From an uncultured Clostridia bacterium (GTDB lineage: Bacteria > Bacillota > Clostridia > TANB77 > CAG-508), in contig CAKPNF010000006.1 of NCBI GenBank assembly GCA_934168305.1, positions 17,300-81,299 of the forward strand: a DNA stretch of 64,000 nt, given 5' to 3'. Position numbers and translations under genes: made by a program. The notes beneath the pieces were generated by a model. The model did not search any database. It was not told the origin of the DNA and saw only the letters and a list, made by a program, of their open reading frames with translations. Of this stretch, positions 52,687 to 61,834 are shown piece by piece. Position 1 is the stretch's first letter; every line of letters starts with the position of its first letter.

Positions 52687-53372
52687 TTAGTCTACAAGAT
52701 AAAAAAATAATTCATGGGTTCCTTTTATTTTTCTCCATTTTGCCTTGTAGATCGGTACTGTAAATAATCCAGTGTTTACTCTTTTTGTGAGTTGCCCATC
52801 CAGATACAAAGGAAACTTTGATGTGGCTCTTGTTGCCTCATCGCTATTGGTGAAAAACAACCGGTTGTAATCATTGAATCTATAAGTTCTCTTTTTGCCA
52901 TTTTCAATAATTACCTTAATTATTTGTTTTTTTCACTTACGCAGATAATTTCTGCTGAACAGACAGTTAACTTTTTGTGTTCTAAATGTTCACGACACCA
53001 GTAATCCAAAACATACATCTTCTGTCCTACATGAAAGTCCCAAACAAAAATTGTTTTTCCAATTTCCTTTATTGAAACTTTTTTACATGTTCCTGATAAC
53101 AAAAGTGCTACATCATATACAGCATCACTGTGCACTGCACTTTCGACACCAACTACAGTTTTTCTTTCAAATTGTCCCATACTATTCATTTGAAATATAA
53201 CTTTTTTCTGTAATTTTTCTAACAGTTTATTAACTGCCATACTTGCATCTTTTTCCTTATCAAAAAATAGTACACCAGCATCTTCAAATCGCCTAAAAAT
53301 TTCAATTTTTATACAAGTTGAAATAATATCCTTGTTTTTCCATAAGTTCTTCATGTGTTCCCATTTCAACAA
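52687..53372 (-). pseudogene. Unrecognised gene broken at an A-AAA-AAC run, foreign-looking
   Basis: The first frame (53372-52920, 150 residues) ends in SEKNK and a stop. Its last codons GAA AAA AAC form a perfect -1 slippery heptamer. Slipping back one base after AAC enters a second frame open to 52687: QIIKVIIENGKKRTYRFNDY to ELFFYLVD, 79 residues with normal protein composition and no start codon of its own. Together about 228 residues. I do not recognise the product (VGVESAVHSDAVYDVALLLSG is the most distinctive part). The DNA is richer in G and C than its surroundings, it contains a CGG codon (52863-52861), and the first 70 bases overlap the ABC gene out of frame, so its true 5' end may be lost. 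Decayed acquired gene, or one using -1 frameshifting. Confidence 0.5.
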
Positions 53373-55014
53373 TATGCTTATTATCTATATATATAATTAA
53401 ATCAGCATCTTTTATCGTATTTATTCTATGAGCAATAACAAAAGAAATTTTATTTTCTAAAATAATTTTATTAGCTTCCATAACATTTCTTTCAAATTCC
53501 AAATCTAAATTAGAAGTTACTTCATCCAAAATAACAATACTCCCATTTTTCAAAATTGCTCTTGCAAAGCTTAATAACTGTTTTTCCCCATATGACAATA
53601 TATCTGTTTTAGCATCAATAATTGTATCATATCCATTATCAAAAGCTTCTATTTTTTCATTTAGCCCTATTTTACAACATACTCTTTTTACATCTTCAAA
53701 AGTTATATTTTCATTTCCATACATCAAATTATCTTTTATAGACATATCTAGTATAACTGGTTCTTGAAATACATAAGATATATTTTTTCTCAATTCACTC
53801 AATTTATATTTTGTATAGTCTATTCCATTTATAAAAATTTTTCCTTCTGTTAAATTATAAAATCTTGGTATCAAATTAATTAATGATGTCTTTCCTGCAC
53901 CACTTTTTCCAACAATAGCTATTGTCATCGGCTTGTCTATTTTTAAATTTATATTTTCTAATATCGTATTTACTCCATCATAACTTAATTTTACATTTTT
54001 AAATTCTATTGATTTGATATTTTCTAGCTCTAAGTTTCCTTCATCAATTTCTCTATTTGTGTTCACAATTTCCAAAACATTTATAAAACAATTATATTTG
54101 TTAATTACTCCATGTACATGTTCTAAAAGAGAATTCATATGATTACTAATGTCACTAATATAATCTATTATTAAAATAATTGTTGAGCCAACTCCTACCC
54201 CAATTATAATTTGATTTCCACCTATAATTAAAGTAACAATTGTTGCCAAAAATGTTAGCAGCGAAAATATCGCAGTATGTAATCCTAAAATTTTACTAGA
54301 TTTTATTAATTCTTCTTTTGTTTTTTCAAGCATTTTTTCAATATCATTAATATTTATTTCTTCTAATCTTAAAGTTTTTGTAGTCGAAAAACTATCTATA
54401 TATTCATTAATTTTCCCTTGCAAGTCAATAATAGATTGTTGCATTTTTTTATAATTTTTCATATTTTTATTATAAAACGGAATTAATATTATATAAGATA
54501 AAATAAATATTCCTATAACAACTAATGCAATTTTCCAGTTTATAAAAAGCATTATAATTGATGTAATTAAAATACTTCTGATTCTGACTGAAAATATTCC
54601 TAATATATTCCATACAAATAATTGTGCTGCTTCAAAACTTTGTATTGTTGTTATATTAAATAATTTTCCTATTTGTATTTTTTCTATTTGACTGATATTA
54701 GCATCTTGTATACTGTTAAAAATTTTATTTTTTATCTGTTTATCATTATCGTAATAACATAATTTTCTTCCTACATCACCATATTTATCTGTCCAAAATC
54801 TAAAAAATATAATTACAATCAAAATTGATGAAAGTATTAATACATTTTTTATATTTTTTTCTGGTATATATCTATCAATTACATGTGTTACTAGGTATTG
54901 ATAAAATACAAGATATGGTATTGCACAAAATGCCATAATAATTCCAATTTTTATTGTTTTCTTTTTATTTGTTGTAAAATTAAACATTTGTGTTAATAAC
55001 TTTTTATCAAACAT
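53302..55014 (-). CDS. ABC exporter half-transporter, catalytically complete
   Basis: 570 residues: six membrane segments (residues about 20-300) then an ATPase domain with Walker A GKSGAGKTSL near 375, signature LSYGEKQLLSFARA, Walker B VILDEVTSNLD with the catalytic Glu, and H-loop VIAHRINTI. It pairs with the 589-residue half encoded upstream, with which it overlaps by 8 bases, giving a heterodimeric exporter. Substrate unknown. It lies 3' of nrdG in the same transcript. Confidence 0.92.
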   Translation of the reverse strand: MFDKKLLTQMFNFTTNKKKTIKIGIIMAFCAIPYLVFYQYLVTHVIDRYIPEKNIKNVLILSSILIVIIFFRFWTDKYGDVGRKLCYYDNDKQIKNKIFNSIQDANISQIEKIQIGKLFNITTIQSFEAAQLFVWNILGIFSVRIRSILITSIIMLFINWKIALVVIGIFILSYIILIPFYNKNMKNYKKMQQSIIDLQGKINEYIDSFSTTKTLRLEEININDIEKMLEKTKEELIKSSKILGLHTAIFSLLTFLATIVTLIIGGNQIIIGVGVGSTIILIIDYISDISNHMNSLLEHVHGVINKYNCFINVLEIVNTNREIDEGNLELENIKSIEFKNVKLSYDGVNTILENINLKIDKPMTIAIVGKSGAGKTSLINLIPRFYNLTEGKIFINGIDYTKYKLSELRKNISYVFQEPVILDMSIKDNLMYGNENITFEDVKRVCCKIGLNEKIEAFDNGYDTIIDAKTDILSYGEKQLLSFARAILKNGSIVILDEVTSNLDLEFERNVMEANKIILENKISFVIAHRINTIKDADLIIYIDNKHIVEMGTHEELMEKQGYYFNLYKN

Positions 55015-56776
55015 ATTCTTCTCCTAATTTATTTAAATTCATACTATATACTTTATTATAATTTTCATTTTTCAATAATTCTTCATGTGTTCCACATATC
55101 GATTTTCCATTTTCTATATAAATTATCTTTTCGAATTTTGGTGCTAATTCCATATCATGTGAAATTATTATTTTTGTAGCCCTGTCTTCTATTGCCATCA
55201 AATTATCCAAAATTTTCTTTTTATTTATTCTATCAATTGCACTAAAAGAATCATCAAAAATCATTATTGGCTTTGGTTTTGTATATGCTCTTACCAACAC
55301 TAGCCTTTGTTTTTGACCTTTTGACAAAACCATTCCATTTCTACCAATTTGACTATCATATCCTTTATCAAATTTTGTTATATCTTTATGTAACGAAAAA
55401 AATTCTGAAAGTTCTACTATCTCTGGATATGTCATTTGTGGCACTAAAATTTTTATATTTTCAGCAATTGTTTTTGAAAATAAATATGAATCTTGTAATA
55501 ATAAACAAATATTTTCCCTCAAAAATCTTTTATTTAAGTTTCTTACTTCATATCCACCTATTTTTATGCTTCCTTCATATTCATAAAATCCAACTAATGT
55601 TTTAAATAATATGGTTTTTCCACTTCCAGTACTTCCTACAATCATTACTCTTTCATTTGAATTAATTGTAAAATTCAAATTCTTTAAAACCTCTTTATTA
55701 TTAATTTTTATAGTAACATTTTTAAATTCAATTTTTGCATCTTTTAACTTAATATCAATATTTTGATTTTTTTCGTCTTCTACTGTTAAATTTAATAATT
55801 GGTCTAATCTTTTATATGAAGCTATACATAAATTAAAAAATTCAAGTATCTCTGCTAAATCAGTAAATGCTCTTGTTATTTTATTTGAATAATTTATTGC
55901 TACATAAATACTTCCTATTGAAATGTTTCCATATACATATAATAATGAACTCACCATAAATATAAAAGGAGTTTGCAATTTTACAATATTAACAGTTGCC
56001 ATATTATACCAACTATCTAAAAAAACTTTACTCTTGTTAGCATTAAAATTCTTTAAATTAATTTCATCAAATTTCTTTTTTTCATTTTCTTGTAAATTAT
56101 TAACTTTTATAAATTTAATATTTGAATAATTGTCATTTAATTTTGAATACATTTCTTTTTGAATTTTCATTCTATTTTCTATAATTGGTTTAGATTTTTT
56201 AAAATACCATATTGATAAAATAATTATAATTGATATTGCTACTATCATAACACTTGATAATCTCAAATCTAAATTTACAAGTTGAACTACTGCAAAAATC
56301 ATTATTAATATAATATCTAAAATATAAGTAAATTGTTTTTCTATAAAACTTACTATATTATTTACATCATCTGTTGAATTTTGTACCAAATCTGCAAGAG
56401 AATTTTGATAAAAATCTTGATATGTCAAATTTTGTATATGATTAAATAGCCTTAATTTTAATTCAAATTGAAATTCTTGTATTATTTTATTTTTAATAAT
56501 TGTTCTTATATATGTTGATAAAACTATTCCTATTTGAATTAGTACCAATAATATACATATCATTGGTATAAATGATATTTTATTATTAAATAAATTTATA
56601 AAATTTTCTATTATATTATTACTAACATTTTGATTTAATAATATATCTATAAAATACTGTATTACAACTGGTACATATGTTGTTAAATAATTTAATATTA
56701 TACTTAATATAAAAAATATAAGTATTAACAATTTTGTATGTTTAAAACTTGATATTATTTCTTTTAAAATTTTCAT
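55007..56776 (-). CDS. ABC exporter half-transporter with degenerate catalytic Glu
   Basis: 589 residues: six membrane segments (about 15-305) and an ATPase domain with Walker A GSTGSGKTILF near 380, signature LSKGQKQRLVLVRA, and Walker B IMIFDDSFSAID, where the catalytic Glu is replaced by Asp. H-loop IISHDMELAP is kept. This asymmetry is typical of heterodimeric exporters such as BmrCD or TM287/288, in which one site is weak. It begins 3 bases after the nrdG stop, so it is probably co-transcribed with the ribonucleotide reductase genes. Confidence 0.92.
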   Translation of the reverse strand: MKILKEIISSFKHTKLLILIFFILSIILNYLTTYVPVVIQYFIDILLNQNVSNNIIENFINLFNNKISFIPMICILLVLIQIGIVLSTYIRTIIKNKIIQEFQFELKLRLFNHIQNLTYQDFYQNSLADLVQNSTDDVNNIVSFIEKQFTYILDIILIMIFAVVQLVNLDLRLSSVMIVAISIIIILSIWYFKKSKPIIENRMKIQKEMYSKLNDNYSNIKFIKVNNLQENEKKKFDEINLKNFNANKSKVFLDSWYNMATVNIVKLQTPFIFMVSSLLYVYGNISIGSIYVAINYSNKITRAFTDLAEILEFFNLCIASYKRLDQLLNLTVEDEKNQNIDIKLKDAKIEFKNVTIKINNKEVLKNLNFTINSNERVMIVGSTGSGKTILFKTLVGFYEYEGSIKIGGYEVRNLNKRFLRENICLLLQDSYLFSKTIAENIKILVPQMTYPEIVELSEFFSLHKDITKFDKGYDSQIGRNGMVLSKGQKQRLVLVRAYTKPKPIMIFDDSFSAIDRINKKKILDNLMAIEDRATKIIISHDMELAPKFEKIIYIENGKSICGTHEELLKNENYNKVYSMNLNKLGEEYV

Positions 56777-56779
56777 CTC

Positions 56780-57313
56780 TCACCTCTTATTTTTTGAAAT
56801 AAAATTAATTCCTTTTCCATTCTTTAAACTCTCTTTTACATCCAAAATTTTTTGATTAGAAGAACCTCTAAATTGAAGTTTCAAATCCTTTTTATCCTCT
56901 TCAAACTTACCATCAACAATTACATCAATATATTTTAATAACTCTCGTGTTGTTTCACTTCTTGGAGCCATATTCACCATAACATCTTTTTCAAAATCAA
57001 AGCCAGTATAACACCAAATATTTTTATCCGGAAACTTTTCTTTCACATCTTTAACCAATTTTAATAAACCTTCTTGATTTTGGGGTTCAAGTGGTTCTCC
57101 GCCAAGAAGTGAAAGTCCCTCTATATAATCATGGTCCATATATTCAATTATTTTTTGTTCTTCCTTTTCCGTGAATTTATCACCATAATTGAAATCCCAT
57201 GCACATTGGTTAAAGCAACCTTTGCAATGGTGATTACATCCACTTACAAATAATGAAACTCTTACTCCCTCACCATTTGCAACATCAATTTTCTTTATAT
57301 CGGCATAATTCAT
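56780..57313 (-). CDS. nrdG: Anaerobic ribonucleotide reductase activating protein
   Basis: Radical-SAM enzyme that installs the glycyl radical on NrdD. 177 residues. The 4Fe-4S motif is CNHHCKGC near residues 26-33, and the glycine-rich LLGGEPLEPQNQ follows near 75. Its CWYTGF-like element reads CYTGFDFE. It lies downstream of nrdD, separated by 198 bases filled with a palindromic element. TCCTAAAA-type ribosome region AGGAG precedes the ATG. Confidence 0.95.
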   Translation of the reverse strand: MNYADIKKIDVANGEGVRVSLFVSGCNHHCKGCFNQCAWDFNYGDKFTEKEEQKIIEYMDHDYIEGLSLLGGEPLEPQNQEGLLKLVKDVKEKFPDKNIWCYTGFDFEKDVMVNMAPRSETTRELLKYIDVIVDGKFEEDKKDLKLQFRGSSNQKILDVKESLKNGKGINFISKNKR

Positions 57314-57332
57314 AATTTTCTCCTAAAATTTC

Positions 57333-57513
57333 CGGGATTAAGGGGCCACCACTCAAAATCCCGAAATATCAAATTTAAATTTGTTATTATATATTAATAT
57401 TTAAGAAAAAGACCTATAGGTAGACCCTAGCTATGTTTTTTTCGAAAATATTAATATATAATAACAAAATTATAAAAATTAAGGGATTTTGAGTGGTGGC
57501 CCCTTAATCCCTT
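57333..57513. repeat. Large palindrome with family 1 repeats at both ends, between nrdD and nrdG
   Basis: Family 1 copies at 57333-57363 and 57481-57513 face each other, and inside them AT-rich arms (57377-57402 and 57445-57470, containing TTATTATATATTAATATT) are also inverted. Only about 40 bases in the centre (around ACCTATAGGTAGACCCTAGC) are unpaired. The whole is about 180 bases and looks like a MITE with 75-base imperfect inverted repeats. Its right end overlaps the nrdD stop codon. Confidence 0.8.
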
Positions 57514-59638
57514 ACATATGTAGAACTCTTTGCTTAATTTCCTTAGTCTTACCAGCATTCCAGAAATTTTCACCAAGATATCCACAAGTACGTCTTACAA
57601 CATTCATCTTACTATGATCTTTATTGCCACAATTAGGACATTCCCATTCATTGTTATCATTAATTATAATTTCTCCATTAAACCCACAAACATGACAATA
57701 ATCAGATTTTGTATTAAATTCAGCGTATTGGATATTGTCATATATAAATTTAACTGCTGTTTCGAGTGCTAAAATGTTATGTTGCATATTTGGTATTTCT
57801 ACATATGATATTGCTCCACCTGATGATATCTTTTGAAATTCACTTTCAAATGTTAATTTTTCAAATGCATCTATTTTTTCTCTTACATCCACATGATATG
57901 AGTTTGTATAATATCCTTTATCTGTTACATCTTTAATTGTTCCATATTTTTCTTTATCCACACGTGCAAATTTGTAACATAAACTTTCTGCTGGTGTACC
58001 ATATAATGCAAATCCAATATTTGTTTCTTTTTTCCATTTATCTGTTGTTTCACGCAAATGTTTCATGACCTTTAATGCAAATTCGTGTCCTTCTGGAGTT
58101 GTATGTGATACACCTTTCATTAATTTTGTCATTTCATATATTCCAATATATCCCAATGACATTGTTGAATATCCACCATATAATAACTTATCTATTTTTT
58201 CACCCTTTTTTAATCTTGCGATTGCACCGTATTGCCAATGTATTGGACTTATGTCAGATGTTATTCCTAATAATGCATAATGTCTACACATCAATGCTTC
58301 TTTACATAGCTCTAATCTTTCATCTAATAATTTCCAGAATTTTTCTTCATCACCATCAGCAATTATTGCTATTTGTGGCAAATTGATACTTACTACTCCT
58401 TGGTTAAATCTTCCCTCAAATTTATAATTTCCATTTTCATCTTTCCATGGCGATAAGAAACTTCTACATCCCATTGGACTAAATACATTTCCTTCATAAT
58501 TCTCACGCATCTTCTTTGCTGATATATAATCTGGATACATTCTTTTTGCAGAACATTTTACTGCTAATCTCGTCAAATAATCATATTTTCCACCTTTTAG
58601 ACAGTTATGTTCATCTAAGACATATACTAATTTTGGAAATGCTGGTGTTACATATACTCCAGCTTCATTCTTTACTCCCTCATATCTTTGTCTTAAGATT
58701 TCCTCAATAATCATTGCATTTTCTTTTATATAAGGGTCATCCGCTTCTAAATTTAAAAATAAGGTTACAAATGGAGTTTGTCCATTTGTTGTCATTAAAG
58801 TATTTATTTGGTATTGAATTGTTTGTACTCCCGCTTTTAATTCAGCTCTTAATTTATCATTTATTAATTCTTCAATAGTTTCATTAGATAATCTTGATTT
58901 ATATTTTTCTTGCAATTGAGTTTTATATTTATTATAGCTTTTTCTTAAATATTTTCCTAGATGTTTTATATCAACAGATTGTCCACCATATTGATTGCTT
59001 GCTACTGCAGCAATTATTTGTGTCATAACTATACATGCTACTTGAAAGCTTTTAGGACTTTCTATTAATTTGCCATTCATTACTGTACCATTGTCTAACA
59101 TATCTTTAATATTTATCAAACAACAATTAAATATTGGTTGAACAAAATAATCGGCATCATGAAAATGTAAAATTCCATCTTGATGTGCTTTTACTATTTT
59201 TTCAGGCAATAACAATCTATTTGTTAAATCTCTTGAAACTTCTCCTGCTATATAATCTCTTTGGGTAGAAGCAAGCATTGTATTTTTATTTGAATTTTCT
59301 TCTGCAAGTTCTTTATTCTCATTTCTTATTAAACCTAAAATTGATTCATCTGTTGTATTTGATTTTCTTACTAAAGCTCTATTATAACGATATACTATAT
59401 ATTCTTTTGCTAATTTATATTTTCCTATTTCCATAAGTTTTTCTTCTATTATATCTTGAATATCCTCAACAAGTATTCTTTTTTTGCTTAAACCTTCTAT
59501 ATATTCAATTATTTCTTTTATTTCTTCTTTTGTTGCTTTTTCTTTTCCATTTACATCTCGGTTTGCTTTTTCAATAGCTATTGAGATTTTTTGTCTATCA
59601 TAATCTACAATTCTTCCATCTCTCTTTATTATTTTCAT
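57512..59638 (-). CDS. nrdD: Anaerobic ribonucleoside-triphosphate reductase, class III
   Basis: Makes deoxyribonucleotides without oxygen using a glycyl radical. 708 residues: ATP-cone at the N-terminus (MKIIKRDGRIVDYDRQKI), the catalytic barrel with MGCRSFLSPW and NLPQIAIIA, a zinc site CHVCGFNG...CPNCGNK near 650-675, and the radical glycine in RRTCGYLGENFWNAG. GGGAGGA ribosome site. A promoter with a Crp/Fnr-type operator at -40.5 lies upstream. Confidence 0.97.
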   Translation of the reverse strand: MKIIKRDGRIVDYDRQKISIAIEKANRDVNGKEKATKEEIKEIIEYIEGLSKKRILVEDIQDIIEEKLMEIGKYKLAKEYIVYRYNRALVRKSNTTDESILGLIRNENKELAEENSNKNTMLASTQRDYIAGEVSRDLTNRLLLPEKIVKAHQDGILHFHDADYFVQPIFNCCLINIKDMLDNGTVMNGKLIESPKSFQVACIVMTQIIAAVASNQYGGQSVDIKHLGKYLRKSYNKYKTQLQEKYKSRLSNETIEELINDKLRAELKAGVQTIQYQINTLMTTNGQTPFVTLFLNLEADDPYIKENAMIIEEILRQRYEGVKNEAGVYVTPAFPKLVYVLDEHNCLKGGKYDYLTRLAVKCSAKRMYPDYISAKKMRENYEGNVFSPMGCRSFLSPWKDENGNYKFEGRFNQGVVSINLPQIAIIADGDEEKFWKLLDERLELCKEALMCRHYALLGITSDISPIHWQYGAIARLKKGEKIDKLLYGGYSTMSLGYIGIYEMTKLMKGVSHTTPEGHEFALKVMKHLRETTDKWKKETNIGFALYGTPAESLCYKFARVDKEKYGTIKDVTDKGYYTNSYHVDVREKIDAFEKLTFESEFQKISSGGAISYVEIPNMQHNILALETAVKFIYDNIQYAEFNTKSDYCHVCGFNGEIIINDNNEWECPNCGNKDHSKMNVVRRTCGYLGENFWNAGKTKEIKQRVLHM

Positions 59639-59678
59639 TCTTGCATTCCTCCCATATTTCTACATCTTTTATGTGTTT

Positions 59679-59720
59679 ATTATATATCAACAATTTTCTT
59701 TTTCTGTTGCAAATACAACA
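59679..59720 (-). promoter_or_regulatory. nrdD promoter with Crp/Fnr-type operator centred near -40.5
   Basis: On the minus strand TGTTGTATTTGCAACA (59720-59705) is followed by TATAAT (59684-59679). With transcription starting near 59672 the palindrome's centre lies at about -40.5, the standard place for class II activation by Crp/Fnr proteins. No good -35 box is present, as expected for an activated promoter. Confidence 0.65.
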
Positions 59721-59795
59721 AATAAAAAAAATTATTTTTGCATGTGCTATTTTCTAAGCTTTAAAGATTTATTACATTTTTGTTACATTTTATTT

Positions 59796-59825
59796 GTTGC
59801 AATTGCAACTTATTTGTTGTATAAT
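59796..59825 (+). promoter_or_regulatory. Promoter and operator of the Crp/Fnr-type gene
   Basis: TTGCAA (59797-59802), 17 bases, TATAAT (59820-59825). A perfect 14-base palindrome GTTGCAATTGCAAC (59796-59809) covers the -35 box, so a bound dimer would block it: probable autorepression. Its half-site TGTTG resembles the nrdD operator. Confidence 0.65.
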
Positions 59826-59853
59826 GTCAGAAAATAAATATGGAGGTATTCCC

Positions 59854-60483
59854 ATGAATTCAAACATAAATATAGAAAATTTTCTAAAAGATTTCTCTTG
59901 TACATGTAAAATTGTACAAAAAAAATCTTTTAAAAAAAATCAAACCATAACTACATATATACAAAAGAGAAATCAAATATGTATACTTTTAAATGGTTCA
60001 GCTGATTTGGTTAGATATGATTTAAATGGTGATAAATCAATTATCGAGCATTTCACTAAAAATGATATTTTTGGAGAAGCCTTTTATATTATTACTACAA
60101 ACAATGAACTTTCTGTAGAAGCTAAACAAAATTGTGAAGTTTTGTTTTTTATCTATGATAACATCAATCAAAAATGCAGGAATAATTGTAAATTTCACCA
60201 AACTTTATCTGAAAATTTTTCAAATTTGATTTTATATAAAATTATGGATTTAAATACAAGAGTAGAAATTTTAACAAAACGTTCTATTCGTGAAAAATTA
60301 CGTGGATATTTTAATATTTTATCTACTAGAAACTTAAATAAAACATTCACTCTTCCTTTTTCATTAACAGATTTAGCTGATTATTTAAGTGTAGATAGAA
60401 GTGCTATGATGAGAGAATTAAAATCTCTAAAAGATGAAGGTTTTATAAAAAAGAATGGAAATAGAATTACTCTTTTATATTAA
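59854..60483 (+). CDS. Crp/Fnr family transcriptional regulator
   Basis: 209 residues from the ATG at 59854, chosen because GGAGGT lies 6 bases upstream; an earlier in-frame start has no site. Cyclic-nucleotide-type beta-roll (ILLNGSADLVRYDLNGDKSIIEHFTKNDIFGEA), dimer helix, and C-terminal winged helix with DLADYLSVDRSAMMRELKSLKDEGFI as recognition region. Cysteines at residues 16, 18, and in CRNNC near 110 could bind an Fe-S cluster or haem, but the classical Fnr spacing is absent. Divergent from nrdD, whose promoter carries a matching operator. It converges with and overlaps the next gene by 17 bases. Confidence 0.9.
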   Translation: MNSNINIENFLKDFSCTCKIVQKKSFKKNQTITTYIQKRNQICILLNGSADLVRYDLNGDKSIIEHFTKNDIFGEAFYIITTNNELSVEAKQNCEVLFFIYDNINQKCRNNCKFHQTLSENFSNLILYKIMDLNTRVEILTKRSIREKLRGYFNILSTRNLNKTFTLPFSLTDLADYLSVDRSAMMRELKSLKDEGFIKKNGNRITLLY

Positions 60484-61831
60484 AAGTTCCGATATCCTTA
60501 TTCCAAGTATCTATAACATATTGTTTTTCTGTTTTAGGAACTAAAGCAATTCTAAATGCAGACATTGGTTTATCTTTAGAATACACACATTCTTGACCAT
60601 CTGAACAGGCAGATACCCAACCAACCTCATTTACTAATATTTGATATATTATAGAAAAATAAGAATAATCTTTTAATTTCATTTTTATTCCACTAACTCC
60701 ATAACAATATTCAGATGATATAGGAATAGGATTATTTCCATTTATGTCTGTTCCTTCACTTCTGTTTATACCGCTTCCTCCAAATTGAAAATACGATTTT
60801 TCTTTTAATTGTATTAAATCTTTTGATTTCATAGATTTATATAGATTTTCTCCTGGATTATATCCATGGTTATATATCATATTAGAAGTAGCACATCTTG
60901 CTACACCACCTTCTCCCCAATATGTATGAACATAAGCATTTGCTTGTACAAAATCATCATCAATATTTCCATTAATATTAAATGCTAAAGCTTCTGTTTT
61001 ATATTTTGGGTTTATATTAGTAGCTTTACCTCCTGCTATATCATAATTTCCATACCCAAAAGTCCATCCTATTTCCGAATTATGAGAAGCATATGTTATG
61101 TTAATATATGTAGCTTTTGTTATATTAACATTTATTATTGTTTTATTTCCAGCATAATCTATTATTGGCAATTCATATGAAATATTATTAGTAAATTCCT
61201 TCTCTGCCATCAATTTATCATCTGAAAATTTCCAACCATCAAGTCCTCTTATTCTTTCACTAAAATTGATAATTGCATTTACTTTACCACTTGATATTTC
61301 ATTTTCTATTACATCACCCTTTGGTGCAATATTATCAATTATAATATTAGTATTAATTTTTAAAGTTTCATTCTGTAATCCTCCCATATCCACAGCAGTT
61401 CCTTCTAAAATATCTACAGTCAATTTTCCATTACCGTCTAAATTACTTAATTCTATTTGATATATTCCACCATATCCAATATCTTGTACTTTTTTAGACT
61501 TTACATTTACATTTTTAACATACTCATCATCAATTTTTATTTGCATATGATTTCTATCTAAATTTACCTCTTTTAAATTTTTATCAGTAATTTTTATTTT
61601 TATTGTAATGGTATGAGTTTTATTTACATAACCTTCATATCCAATATTATTATTATTTATGTTCAATAATTCCACTTTAGGTTTTGTTCTATCTATATTT
61701 AAGTTTGCTATATAAAATTCATTTTGAAAAATATATTTAGCATATATATTTGTAGATATTGAAATTGTAAAAATAACTGTAAATAAAATAATTAATAATT
61801 TAACAAATAACTTTTTATCTATTTTTTTCAC
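60467..61831 (-). CDS. Exported Ig-like domain protein with SipW-type signal
   Basis: 454 residues. A signal peptide (VKLLIILFTVIFTISISTNIYA) is followed by KYIFQNEFYIANLNIDR, echoing the AKY...IA pattern of the first gene of this operon. Residues about 50-160 and 160-240 look like two Ig-like or cadherin-like beta domains (TITIKIKITDKNLKEVNL; GWKFSDDKLMAEKEF). The C-terminal 200 residues (YASHNSEIGWTFGYGNYDIAGGK, CSDGQECVYSKDKPM) are unknown. Last gene of the operon, 3 bases after its neighbour. It could be an adhesin or cap protein. Confidence 0.7.
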   Translation of the reverse strand: MKKIDKKLFVKLLIILFTVIFTISISTNIYAKYIFQNEFYIANLNIDRTKPKVELLNINNNNIGYEGYVNKTHTITIKIKITDKNLKEVNLDRNHMQIKIDDEYVKNVNVKSKKVQDIGYGGIYQIELSNLDGNGKLTVDILEGTAVDMGGLQNETLKINTNIIIDNIAPKGDVIENEISSGKVNAIINFSERIRGLDGWKFSDDKLMAEKEFTNNISYELPIIDYAGNKTIINVNITKATYINITYASHNSEIGWTFGYGNYDIAGGKATNINPKYKTEALAFNINGNIDDDFVQANAYVHTYWGEGGVARCATSNMIYNHGYNPGENLYKSMKSKDLIQLKEKSYFQFGGSGINRSEGTDINGNNPIPISSEYCYGVSGIKMKLKDYSYFSIIYQILVNEVGWVSACSDGQECVYSKDKPMSAFRIALVPKTEKQYVIDTWNKDIGTFNIKE

Positions 61832-61834
61832 CTC

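Noticed and set aside
52726..52890. A short ATG frame (MAKRELIDSMITTGCF) within the damaged gene region
   Set aside because: It overlaps the second half of the broken gene in another frame and has less protein-like composition; no ribosome site.
21345..53150. Further TTCGACA heptamers inside yicC, the 24519 gene, ptsI and the damaged gene at 52687-53372
   Set aside because: They are single copies within coding sequence with no promoter nearby; a 7-base motif is expected several times by chance in 64 kb.
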